A stretch of 64,000 nucleotides of DNA, taken from assembly GCA_964057225.1 (NCBI GenBank), contig OZ059899.1:8308001-8372000 (forward strand), written 5' to 3'. The position numbers and the translations under genes were made by a program. The number at the start of each line of letters is the position of its first letter. Position 1 is the stretch's first letter. Shown here piece after piece: positions 1 to 12,755 of this stretch. This stretch comes from Auanema rhodensis. Its lineage: Eukaryota; Nematoda; Chromadorea; Rhabditida; Rhabditidae. The notes under the pieces were generated by a model. The model was not told the origin of the DNA and made no database searches. It worked only from the letters and a program-made list of their open reading frames with translations.

Positions 1-3000
1 GGAGAACAGGAAATTGGTTAGCAGGTATAAGGTAGAATTCAGGAAAACAGAGGCTAAAAGCAAGTGTATCCTTTATTATTTTTCTCTATGTCTCTCTGAA
101 TAATGTATTTTTTTGCTATATCTAATATATCTTTCAATAAGAACGTTGAAAAGCTTGGAGTGTTTGCATCAGAAACCTCACCCATAGGTTGTCGCCACTT
201 AATTTGAACGGTAATACCCCATTCATATTTACATAGTATCCAATTGTTGCTATAAATGTGACCCATTCCTTTTACGTTTCTCTTCTACATCTCTGATTCT
301 CCCATCTTTCATATACTCTTTTGATATTCTCTCTCGAATATCTTTGTATAACTTCAATCTATCTAAGCCTAAGTTTTGTATCTCTGAGCTGGAGTTTACT
401 CAGAAGTTGACTTCTACTTCTGTCTAATTCTCAGACATATTTCATCTAAAATTGAATACTTGCTCTTTGAGGCCTAACACTTTCTCATCCAGCTTTCTCA
501 TTTACTCCCTCTCTCTCTCAATCTATCTGTATCTCTTTCTTCTTTCCTTTCTTGTTTAACCTGTCACAGACTATACAGTCCATAAAACATTATTATTGTC
601 TTTATATAAACAATTATGTATAAGATTAGATACAGATCTGGATATTATGATTTGTTAATTTTAATTTAATATTAAAAACATAATATAAGTATGAATAGCT
701 TAAATGAAATATGATAATTTCAATCAAAAACAAGAAATTTTAATTAGAAATACAAGCCTTGTTGAAATTATTTCATGAAAGAACATATAATTCTTATTAT
801 AATATTGAATAATTATAATTAGTTGCAGTTAACACAGTAATACTGCGTTAGGAATCATATTTTCTTTTTTCTTTTACCGTTCGACCTCTCTCTATCGTGT
901 TCGTTCTCATACATACATATGTTATAATGTAGTTTAAGAATTGAGTTCGTAATAAGTAAAGTTAAAAGAAAATTAATGAATAAATACGGAAATCTAGAAA
1001 AAGACAAGACATGTCATATGGATGGAGGTCATATCTAAACAAGATTGTCATGCCTTGTCATTATAATTTTTCTTGTTATTTTACTTCAATTTTCTTGTTA
1101 TAATAAATTATAAATTAGTATTGAGGCTATCAACAAGTTAAGTTAAAATACAAAGAAATAAAGAAAAGAAATTCATTTGAAAAATAAAAAAAAAGAAAGA
1201 AATCTTTTTAATATAGTATCATTCATCATCTAATACAGTCGAAGTAATGAAAATGAAAAATTATGATGTGGATGTTAGAAACCGCAAATAGCTATTACAT
1301 GAAGTATTGTGTTCAGAAGAATATATTCACGATGTCCTTGTCAGAAAATTATATCGTAAACGCCTCTACGCTATGCAAAACGGTTTACAGACATTGGGGG
1401 ACACGGTTTACAGACATTACATAATTTTAAGAAGAAAACTTTAAAAAGTTCTAGTTCATATAGCAAATATAAACTTTAGTTGACGAGTTAAGCAGATCTC
1501 GAAGAGCTCCTCACAGCCTTGGGGAGGGGGAGGGTAGAGGGTATAGGGTAAAGAAGAGCACTTGATCGATTACATGTTGAAAAGGTAAACACAAAGAAAA
1601 GCATGAGTTCAGTTGCTATTACTTTCTAAAAAGAGCTTCAAATGTTAATTATAAATGTGATTAAATGAAAATAAGGTAAAATATATATTTATATTGAAAA
1701 ATATTTTAATAACTTAAATAAATATATATTTAGTTCAATGAATATGTATATAGAATAGTATAAATATATAAATATATGTATATACATATATATTTTGCTT
1801 CAGATTGAAATTTTTGAAATGAAGTATATCTACTAGTACAATTTGATTAATGCTTGTCCAGTTTTAGAAGAGAAACAAAACAAAATAAGTTGGAGAAAGC
1901 GGCAAAAAAAACAAAAAAGAATATAAATTTGCAGTAAGATTGACATTCAAAGAACAGATTTTGAATAATAGAAACTATGAATATTTCTTAAGAAAATATA
2001 ATTTTAAGTCTTATTTTTGAATAGCTAAAATGAGTACTTATCGCTCATGCTCATACATATTCAGTTTTGTACGCACGTTAGGAGGTTTTTATGTATATAG
2101 ACATAATCTTTGATAGGAAAACTTCTAAAATTCTAAGATATAAACAAATTATATTCAAATATAATATAAAACTATTATTTTTAATTATAATAATTATATA
2201 AATGTTTCTTGTTTTCAAGTAAATCTTTTTTTTGTTGATGTAATACATAAATAAACTATATTCTAACTAAACATATTAAAAAAAATTAAATAGAAGAAAA
2301 AATAAATATGAAAACTAGAAAATTTTCAAATAAATCGTTCAAATCAATAAAAACAGATGAAATATCTCATAAAATTTGAAATAAAAAATGTTTATATTAT
2401 ATATACATACTGTTAAATATATGTATACAGATAGATAGATATGTATATTATGAAACAATATATTATATTGAAAATATGCATATATGGATGACGTGAATGA
2501 GGGATGAAGATGGCTAAAAGAGCGTCTCCGTGACTCTCAGATGGTTACGTGGCATCTGAATCATCCTTTCAGGTTTGGTATGATGAATGTTGGAAGAAGA
2601 AAAAGTGGGAGGGAAGATATATGGAAAAGAAAGAAGAGTATTGGTTCAGATGATAACTTCCACAACTCTTCTTCACTTCGCAATCTCGTTTATCATCTTT
2701 GTTGTCGTTATAGACGTAGTAGCCGTTGTCACTAGGCTTCTCTTTTCAATGGCCAGTTAGCTTTCGGTTTTCTTCTCGCTTTCTGCTTGGTCCATACGAT
2801 GATAGATTGCAATTTCAGCGATGTTAAAGCTTTTGATTTCAAAGTCAACATATGGTCCGTAGGCAAAAAGCTTCACTACCAGCCAGACTGAGAAGAAGAA
2901 CAAGGTTGGAGACGATTTCATGATTTTAGCAAACAAGCTTGAAGCCAATATGCGGGAATGATGACCAAAACTGCTTTTCAGCTCTCTTCTGTTAGTTTCT

Positions 3001-5897
3001 CTCGGCATCTATTTTTCCGGTGCTATTTCTAAATAATTCCTTGTATATTTTCTTTCTTCACCTCTCATTTTCTCTTATTTCTCATCATTTTACTGTATTA
3101 TCTCTATAGCTTAACGTTGTGTATAATCTGCACAATTATCATTTGAAGATCAAAGATGAAATAGAGTACATTATCCGTATATTAACTCATTTTCATTGAT
3201 CTTTATGAATTGTTGAGGAAAAGTATTGAAAATAGGAAAATAGTAAATAATTTAAAAAATGCTATTGAAATACATATATACTATATACAAATCAATATAG
3301 TTTAAAAGTTAAGTAAATTAATAAAAATATAAAAGAATAAAAAATTAATTCTATCCAAAAATTATAAACTATTTGTGCTATAAGTACATAAATAAACCGG
3401 AAATTTTTATTTAAGCTTAAAATTCTCTCAATATGATTTTAGGTATTAATCTTATTTCATTGATCTTAAATCCAATAAATAAATAGTTGAATTGAAATCA
3501 ATCATTTTTTCACAAAAACAGATGAAATACGGAAGAAAGAAAAGTGATAACATCAGAGTTAAAATGCTAAGGGCTTAAGGTTTGATAATTATGGATAAAG
3601 GAACATATTCTCCAATTAAAATTCAATAAGGCTAATCTAGAATTGCAATAATTATAAAGGTTATAAGTTGACTATTTCTAATACAAAAATACAAGTGAAT
3701 CGCTGCTCTGTACAAAATATTTTCTTTACTGTTATCCGACAAATGGTTTTTCTTATTTGTTTTCTTACGACATTCAACTTTTTTTTTTCAAAGACCATTA
3801 GGGTAATCCTTTCATACAGTTTTAGTTATAAAAAAAAGTCTTTACAACATTAAAAGCTGTAAGTTCTTTAGTAATACTTTTAGAAAATGTTTTGATTTAT
3901 TATTAATTCATATAATTGCTTTAACTATTTCAAGATGCAGTTTAACTATTTTTCTTATAAGAAAAGAGCATTTAAGTCTTTTTCTTTTCTTTTTTTCTTT
4001 TTAACAATATACGAAACATCCAATCATCAAACATAAGTTAACTTGCTTTAATCTCTAAGGAATAAATTCCTAATTTGGTCAAGTCAGTCCTGTTTTGCTC
4101 ATTGTAACTCATGATTTTGGCTCTCAAATTAGGAATTATCTCATTGGTCCCTAAGGTATTGTAGTACTGTATATACATATGTATATATGTGTTTAACAAA
4201 ATCAAAATATAATATAATTATATAATATTTTTAATTATTTATTTTTCTTTGAATATGTTAAATTTATTTTTTTAAATTATATATAAATGATATATCGTTA
4301 TATGTATATTATATGATATACGTGTTAATCCAAACTGAAGTTAATTTTTTCTGAACTTATCATAATTTCTTATGAAAATATGAAATATGATATGAATAAA
4401 CTATTGAAACATTCTATCGTTATCCTCATTTTGTCTCCTTCGACATGCTCTTCTACACTCTATCCTTCTAGTCTAACTTAAATAATTGAATCTATGGCAG
4501 ATTTCACTGTTTTGAGGTCTTCGACTAACATGATTTTCATTGATTTGATGCTTTATATGCTTTAAGCTGCAACACCCTAATCAAATTTAATGCCTCGTTT
4601 GAATATTGTTTAAAAGAAGGAAACAGATTGGAAAACTAGTCCAGTTTTAGTATGATCATATCTACTCATTCATGATATTCATTTAACTTTACTCTTTACC
4701 AGTAATAAACACAAGAATATGGTTATAAGTAAGAAGATTAGAAATCAAAATGAAACAAATGAACAACTTATACATAGTTATCTATACATATAGTTAGATT
4801 TTTTGTAAATTTAACAATAAAATACTTGTAGAAAATAAAAGAAATAGTCATGATTACGGTTAGAATTTATTATTTTCTATGTATGCATTTTAACTTTATT
4901 ATATAATTATATATCTGTCAATAAAATATAAAATATACATATATGTTATAATAATAGCTATATAGTTATAATATATAGTATGACCTTAGATTAGTCATGT
5001 TCTTCTTAAATGATTGAGGTAACAGCTAATGTGTGAAAATATGATTGAGATATAGTGAACACTGTATAAGATAGAGATTTAGATAGTTAAAGATGATGAG
5101 TGAGGTAGTGGCTGACATAGGGTCATCTGGTTAGTGTATGTGCTAATTATTCCTTCGTCTGACTGTTTTTTTTCATTTTCCACTTATAGTTCACGTAGTG
5201 AGGGATTGAAAATAGGGGGCATCTGCTTACAGAATGACGCACAGATTTTGCGCGAAAATAAGATTAGTGACAGCTTGACTTGATAAATAATTGTTACTTT
5301 TATAATATTTAATTAATAAAGATGTTAAATCTTATGAAATGTTTGAATGTAACTATGTAACTTATGTTGGTATGTTAATTCTATTGAAATAAATAATAAG
5401 AACTTTAAAATCATGAATGTATAATAAATATATATTTTACAAATTAAATATATAAACATATATATTTTTGTTTTTCTTTCTTCTGAGATTTTGACTTAGT
5501 TTCCCTTTTATACTTTCACATTTCGGAATTTCCAACACTTATCAACAGTTTTTGAGAATTTAAATGCCTTTTTATTGCTTAATAGATAAATCACTTTACA
5601 AACAATTTTGAAATCCTTAAAACTTGCAGAGGAAGAAACCGAGTTTTCTGAGCACTCCACCCATTCTTTTGAGCTCTGGCCTGCTTGGATGTATCGTATC
5701 CTCAAGCTGGCGCTGGAATGAGATGAGGGCGCATGTGCACATGAGAGGACACAGACATCCAGCTCCGCCCCATAAGGATAGAGGGGCTGGACTTTCTGAA
5801 GCTTCTGGACGTCTTATCCATCTCGTCTTCCGCCCAGTTGCAGCAGATTCGTTAGCCGGCCTTGTTGGCTTGTTATCGGCCTCGTTAGCCGTTCTTC
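1..5897. other. AT-rich region upstream of the LIM-homeobox gene, no gene found
   Basis: I see no exon with convincing protein similarity here. The stretch is AT-rich with short TATA/ATAT microsatellites. It contains a direct repeat of a 16-base word at about 1380-1395 and 1403-1418, and a 12-base inverted repeat at 4066-4077 and 4125-4136. The short open frames at 2541-3008 and 3668-3853 look like chance. From about 5620 the base composition turns sharply GC- and CpG-rich, which leads into the first exon of the next gene. The region is probably 5' flank or untranslated sequence of that gene. Confidence 0.6.
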
Positions 5898-8800
5898 ATG
5901 GAAGTTCATCAGCCAAGATTCGCCAGCTCGACGTATGCGACGTCGCATCCGGACGATCAGCGAGCCACCAGCTATGTTGTAGCTGGACTAGATGACGTTG
6001 TGGTGCCATTATCACTGGCTTCTGAAACTACATCGCCCGCGACGTCGTACGACTGTTCAGGAGCCGTCGTCGTCGCGTCTGCCGGCGGCGGCGGCGTCGC
6101 ACGAATGAGTGTGGACGAGGATTACATCTATGCTTCAACAATCAAGGTGCGATTCCAAGCTAAAGAGCCATTTCTTCTCTCCTCGTTTTCGGCTGTTCAG
6201 TCAAAACTTTGCAAATTGTCTTTAGAAGCTCGTTTAAGGAGCTACGCCAACTGCCAAAAGTTTCATTCACAATTCTGCAATTCTTGGCTTAACCGTCCTT
6301 TTCTTATTGTATCCAACAGTAAAATATTGAATTGTTTAGGTTGATATTGATACATGCCCCGCTTGCGATCTTCCAATAACTGATCGAACATTATTACATT
6401 TTAACGGACGGTATGTCTATATTCCACAATACTTCTTTCATTTTACTATATGATTGTCAAAGCTTCATGATTATCTTACTTATAGGTCATGGCACGAAGA
6501 ATGTCTTCGTTGTGCTGCCTGCGGCTCAGGCTTAAACAATCAGCCAACATGCTTCCTAAAAGAAGGAAGCGTCCTTTGTAAAGCTTGCTATCACAGGTAA
6601 TATTTTATCATATTGAAAAGGGTTTTATTGAACATACCATTATAAACTATATTCATAAATTATACTTCACTATTCATATTTAAATTATCTAAATTATATT
6701 ATCATGTTTCAAGCTATATGGTATAGTTAATATGATATATGTAGGTTAACAACTAATTTATAATATCTTAAATACATCTGTTCTTAGTATAAAACTTCTC
6801 AGATAGATAATTCTCTATTTATGTCAAATTGTGTTAGAGGCTAATAGACAATCTGTTGAAATTTGATCCAATATCTCGGCATGCTTTCGAATACCTCAAG
6901 CAAGACACTAACACTCTTGAATTTTTCAAAACATTTTTGGTTAACCATTCAATGAAAAACTGATTATATCGTTATTATCTTAATTTATTTGTTTTTATTT
7001 AATTTTTCGAATTATTTTTATTCCTTAAGCTTTATTTAATACTCAAATTATTCGTCAGATGTTCTAGGCTCACTAGTGCTAGAGCATACGGTATATGCTT
7101 AATATGATTATGGGCCATACTTGTACGTTTTCACGATTATCTTGTTAGGAGGTTGACTAGACGACAGCTGGTTTAGAGGCACATACACTGTTTTCCTTAT
7201 TCTAAACTTGACTTGAAGAAGCATGTCAAAAGCTCCCTCAGGCATCAGAATCACAAAGAAAGTCCACAAAGACTATTAGACAGAATACAAATTTTTTTCG
7301 GTTAAGCTGTTCTAAGCGTACTCTTTGTTTCCTGGATAAATATCTTCCAAGATCTAACATGCAATGTTCTTTTATTCAATTTTGAAAATTTAATTTTTGA
7401 ATAAAAGAAGTAAAAAAAAATTGAAAATCGGCAAATTCATAACTTAAACCTAAAAGAATACTTTTCAAGAGAAAAGGTTTATTTCATTAAAAAAATTAAA
7501 ATGTTTTCTTTATTATATAAATAATTTTCATTATTATGAAAATATGTATATTATAAATAGAAAAATGGTTTTGAATCACATCTGTCAGGTAGAAGAAAGT
7601 ATAGATGTCATGCAAGGATAAAGAAACAGAGAGGAAGAGAGAGAGAGATAGAGATTAAAAGGATAGATAGATTGAGCTAGAGAGACACATTCATTACGTC
7701 ATTGGTAGTACTGTATTAACAGATTATGCTAACATCTGACTGTATATAACATGATCATTACAACATTAAAAGCCCGATGTTTTTGAAGATATTAAGATGT
7801 AATAATCGGAGAAAATTCATATGTTTTCATTTAATTTTCATGTCATCTCATATATTTAACTTATTTTGCTCAGTAACTGATAATTATATACATATATAAT
7901 ACAAATAGGTCAGATTATTATTTAATATTATAGTATATATGGTATATATGCATTGTTAACTGATTTATACTGTTCTACAGCCTTACCTCCTCCATATAAT
8001 GTATATTTTATCTTGCCTTATTCTTTAATATCTACTGAATATAATCATTTTATGTAAATCAATATTTTTGAACTTCTTATTCATTTATTCAATTTACTTA
8101 ATATCTTGAAGCCGAGGTCACACTCAAATGGCCGGTAGCAGTTTTAAGCTCATGCAGACATTAACCGGAAGTCAGTAGAGACCTCTTCAACTCTTTCGTT
8201 CGTTCCTAATCATGTGTAGATCGGATGTAAATTGGCCTTATGTTGCCTTCAGAATATTCAACCAACATGAAGAAGAAAAAGAAGGAAAATAAGAAGAAGA
8301 AAAAGCTCATGAATGGTTACAGTGAATGTAAGAGGAATCAGAGGATGAGAGATAGCCAAGGAGGAAGGAAACGGAGCAACAGACGTGTGAGAACAAGGGT
8401 GGGGGCAGAGAACGGCACTAAACACTTGTGGATGAAAAGGCAAGGCGCCAATCGGATTAGCAGGGTTTCTTTCAATTTCTCTGTCTCTAAGGTTTTCTCT
8501 CATAATGTACTTGTTTTCACTATATCTTGTTCATCTGTCTATCTTACACACTATTTCCTCTCTTGTACCGAACTGTGCATCACTTATCCTTTTATAGTCT
8601 AAAATGCCGTAGACGTCCTCATTACTCTATAAAGTGGACATGAGTACATGAAGATATGTCATAGATACTTGAAGCACATAGACAACAGATCGTCGGAAGG
8701 CAGAAACAGAATCAGAAGCCGGCGTCAACGGCAACCGTCTAAAGGAAATCTTGTGCCAGATGCGTTAATCTACTCAGCTTCTCTTTTCTCTTTTCTGCCT

Positions 8801-10691
8801 TCTATTCACTTTCCTCTTTCCGTTTGCAATGCTTGTCCGGCATTTGAATTTGGCAATGACTTCAATTCTTGGGAAAATCTGCCTGAAATGGTCTAGAAAC
8901 TGAAGATATTGAAGATATATACATGTTTGTATTCAGCTGTTAATCTGAGTATCTAATGCTATATACTTAAGTTAGTATACAACAATTATAAAATAATATA
9001 TTTAACTTATAAATGTTGCGATGAGTAAATCATAAATTTGAATTCAAAGAACCAAAAAGTTCATTTTTCGTTGTTATAAGATGCAGAAATCTACGTGCTA
9101 TATGTACATACATATATGTATATATTTATCTATTATTGTATTATATTATACTTATGTATAGTATAATTATAATATAGATTCTCTATGCTTTACATTAATC
9201 TTATCTGAAAACGGTGCTTTACATATGTAACATTATCTGAATAGAAGACTAATTGTATTGACTGGTTATATCATACATGAAAAAGCTATATATGTAATTA
9301 GTATGATATTCAACATTATCACAAATAGTAAAATATAAAATTTATAATTTTTATAAATATTTCTAGGATTATTAATGGATTTTTCATCAATATTTTCTTT
9401 TTTTATAGACAGTATGGAACGAAATGTGCTGCATGTGAACGAATGATTCAATCAACTGATTGGGTTAGAAGAGCACGATTATATGTATTTCATTTAGCTT
9501 GTTTTGCCTGCAATCAATGTAAACGGTATATATTAAAATTCAATTTTATTATAATTCCCCCGTTTTATTTTTTTTTCATTTACTTTTAAACTTTCAGACA
9601 GTTATCAACTGGTGAAGAATTTGCTTTGCAAGATTCAAGGCTTCTCTGTAAACAGCATTTTGTTGAATTAGTTGAGGGAGAAAGTGGTATGAGCTTAAAA
9701 TAAAATATTATAATAGTTTATATTTAAATATGTTATTTCAGGCCAGCAAAAACAAAAAACAAAACGAGTTAGGACAACGTTTGCCGAAGAGCAGCTCAGT
9801 GTTTTACAAGTAAGCTTGAAAAGAATCAAAATCCTATAAATGTTTTTATTCAAAAAATTGTAGGCTCATTTTCAAATTGATAGTAATCCTGATGGTGCTG
9901 ATCTTGAACGAATTGCGAATATGACAGGATTAAGTAAACGAGTAACTCAAGTTTGGTTTCAGGTAAAGTATTTTAATATATAAACTTATTTAATCAAATA
10001 ACCTTAAACCTATTGGTAATGAAGTGATTGAACCTATGATGTATGACCAGTTGACGTGAATACATAATTTATATTTTATCACAAAAAAAAACAAAACTTC
10101 ATTGAAGTTAGTTAGTTGGAAAATTAAAAAAAACTAGATAAAAGCCACACCCGGTATTTTCATTAGATAAGCGCCGAATCCTCGTTAATTTTGATCAAGA
10201 CAAAGCGAGGACGATGAGAAGAAAATTTTCGCACCACAGCCTCGAGAGATACATACTTCTCCCCTATGACTTTAATAGCAAGGTCATATCCTAGAAGGTT
10301 TTCCTAAATTTGAAACAAAATTTTTTTCCAAAATTCAGTAAAAAGGTTTAACCCCAATGATTGACGCCTACTTCATCATTTTCAGAATTCGCGAGCTCGA
10401 CAGAAGAAATACCAAGGTGGAAGAAAGGGTGGAGAGAGTGGCCCAGACAGTCAACGCTCTTCAATTGGTCCAACTAGTCCGAAAAGCGAAAATAGTAGTG
10501 ATGACATGATATACCCAACATCCGTCACCACTGGGTATGTTTCATAAAAAAATCTTTTAAAGATTTAACAAGTTTTTCAAAATTCCTGTTAGATATGAAA
10601 ATATTAACACCTTCAATGTTTCAGGAGTGACGATATAATGATGAGTGAGACACCAACTGCAGCTGCCCTAGCTTCACTTCACTATGATTAA
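5898..10691 (+). CDS. lim-4: LIM-homeodomain transcription factor, Lhx6/Lhx8/Arrowhead class
   Basis: Nuclear DNA-binding protein of about 339 residues; the class specifies neuron identity in nematodes. Exons: 5898-6146, 6340-6410, 6486-6596, 9409-9525, 9598-9686, 9742-9809, 9864-9962, 10386-10534, 10625-10691; all phases join. The start follows an in-frame TAG. LIM1 spans about residues 89-141 (CPAC, HEEC, CAAC, CKAC zinc pairs) and LIM2 150-203 (CAAC, HLAC, CNQC, CKQH). LIM2 has DWVRRAR and QLSTGEEF, hallmarks of the Lhx6/8/Awh class. The homeodomain lies at 219-278 with WFQN helix 3; residue 52 is Ser where relatives often have Cys or Arg. Exon 1 is GC-rich and encodes a low-complexity N-terminus. 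A 2.8 kb intron separates the two LIM domains. Orthology to lim-4 rests on recalled similarity, so the class is more certain than the symbol. Confidence 0.93.
6597..9408 (+). other. Large intron between the LIM1 and LIM2 exons
   Basis: This 2.8 kb intron is far larger than the other introns of the gene. It holds a GAGA-rich patch near 7630-7675 and a less AT-rich block at about 8100-8900. Open frames in that block (8240-8602 and 8648-8896) look like chance lysine/arginine-rich translations. It may carry intronic enhancers, but I see no recognisable coding exon or RNA gene. Confidence 0.6.
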
Positions 10692-11324
10692 TTTATAAAT
10701 ATATATTTAATTATACAAATATATGTACTACAGTCATTTTCTGATTCGATAACCATCGGAATCATCCGATTCAGAATGAAATGTCAGGTTTTATGAAAAA
10801 TATCAGAGAGCTCTCATTTATACTATATTATCATTATTATCATTATTATCATTATTATTATTGTATGTAATGCACACTGTTTCAATACGTTCAAAAGCCT
10901 TAACTGTTATGACTACATGTATACGGTAAGCCAATGCACGAGGTTTACACATGACTTCTATGAATGTTTTTATCTTCTTTTTTTTTCTTCTAATTATATG
11001 TATATTGTATATAGTATAGACTGAAGTCTTTTAATTCCAAACAGTTCTAGTCATTTGCTTGTACATGAAGCTTCAGTTTATTAATTGAAATTCATTGTTT
11101 AATTTAATTTTATATTTCACGCTCATATGCTTCGCCTCTCATATTGTTTGTTTGTGATGATTCGAAATTAAATTCTGTAATTAATAAAATTATTACAAAT
11201 TTTAAAAAAACCTTAATTAGTATAAATTATACACATAATTTAAATAATTTTTATAATATATATATGCATACAGAGTTGTACAGAGTCCCTAAAAGTTTTA
11301 AGACGACAAGACTCCAGGAATAAA
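10692..11324 (+). other. Probable 3' untranslated region of the LIM-homeobox gene
   Basis: AT-rich sequence follows the TAA stop, including an ATT/ATC trinucleotide run at about 10830-10862. Canonical AATAAA signals lie at 11183-11188 and 11319-11324. Either could end the transcript, giving a 3' UTR of roughly 0.5-0.65 kb. Which one is used cannot be told from sequence alone. Confidence 0.45.
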
Positions 11325-11872
11325 ATGAAGCGCGAGAGAGATAAAAGAATATCTGGTCAATAGACTGAAAAGAGAAATATCGAAAAGAGGGTGATGAGAG
11401 AAATATGGGTATAGAGAAAATCTGCAACACAAGATAGTTTTGATGAGAGAGGTATGAGAAAAAAAGAAAATTTGAAAATCATACTAAGATAGAAAGATAC
11501 TGGAAACGATAGAGAGGTGATGAACAGAAAAAGAGAAACAGCTTTGTGGAAGAGACAAGAAGAGAAAGAGAGCAAAGGCAAAAATTTTGCCTGAGAGTGT
11601 TTCTCTTACCCTGCAAGGTCATAGCAATTCACACTTGCATATTCATCCCAGCCGCTCGCAAATTGGTCGGACAAAAATGGAAAAGCGAAAACTGATGTCC
11701 ATATATGGATTGAAAAATGGATAGTTAACTGTTTGTCTTTTTTTATTCAGAATAGTAGAAGTGAGAAGGAGGAACAAGAATGGCAGACAGGTACGAAGAG
11801 GAAGAAAGAGAATAATAAAGATATTGCATAATAGATAGAGAGATGCATATTGTATGCATATGTAAGTATATA

Positions 11873-11962
11873 TAGAGAAAAAAAGAAAAAAAGAGAGAGG
11901 GAGAGAGAGAGGGAAAGAGAGAGAGAAAGAGAGAGAGAGGGAAAGATAGAGAGAGAGATTGA
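11873..11962. repeat. GA-rich low-complexity tract
   Basis: Near-continuous GAGAGA with A-rich interruptions, giving a purine-only plus strand. A CT-rich tract of opposite sense follows about 730 bases later. Confidence 0.85.
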
Positions 11963-12688
11963 GTAAGTAAGAAAGAAGGAGAAAGTATGCGCTCTATAAG
12001 ACCACCCAATACCAACACTCTAACTATATGCCTTTATACCGTATGCTAATATTCAAGTTGGAACATATAGCAATAAAGTATATTATATACATGTCGATGT
12101 TGCAATTTTTTCTCAAATTCTTCACTTCATTCATTCAAATTTCCTGTCTTGTTCATTAATTGAACTGTTGATGATTTGGATGAAAGAAAGCATACATACA
12201 TTGCCAAAATGATTGATTGAAATAGCGAAGAGATATGATAAAATTTAACTTTTTTTCTTTTATATTGACAAAAAGAAATTAAAATCATTGATCAATGAAT
12301 ATTCTTAAACTATATATTATACGTATGCATATAATTTATTGTTAATCAGTATTATATTACAGGAGACACATTATTTTGTTTTTCTTTTTTAAAATTTTAT
12401 TGTCATCATCTTTTGGTTTAAATTGTTGTGTTATTGGGTTAGAAGACAGAGAGGGGGTGTTAGTTAGTTTCGAATTGATTAATTTTATAAGACGAAAGAA
12501 GAAAAAAAGAAGAAGTATCTCTCGACCCCGGTAAGGCTGTGTGGACGGCAGCACATGCAAATTCGTCTACAACCAGTTTTTCATACTCTAACTATCGTCT
12601 TTTCAACCCTTTTGTGCTAGTCAAATCAACCTACCACTTCTTCCTTCGTAACCACCCCCCCCCTCACACCTTTCTCTCTGTATTTCCC

Positions 12689-12694
<6 letters not shown>

Positions 12695-12755
<61 letters not shown>
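12695..12755. repeat. (CT)n microsatellite
   Basis: About 60 bases of nearly perfect CT dinucleotide with one TT interruption, preceded by a C9 run at 12655-12663. It creates a long Ser/Leu-repeat open frame that is not a gene. Confidence 0.95.

Noticed and set aside
2541-3008. Overlapping open frames on both strands in the left flank
   Set aside because: They are short, dissimilar to known proteins, and lack splice partners or a leader acceptor context.
5105-5126. Possible let-7-family microRNA: the plus strand carries the seed-like word TGAGGTAGTG
   Set aside because: Neither 80 bases upstream nor downstream contains a complementary arm, so no precursor hairpin can form.
5624-5995. 123-codon open frame overlapping the LIM gene's first exon in another frame
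   Set aside because: The CpG-rich composition leaves several frames open. Only the frame starting at 5898 splices in phase into the LIM1 exon.
8240-8896. Lysine/arginine-rich open frames inside the LIM gene intron
   Set aside because: They are low complexity with no similarity, and frames are open on both strands over the same bases.
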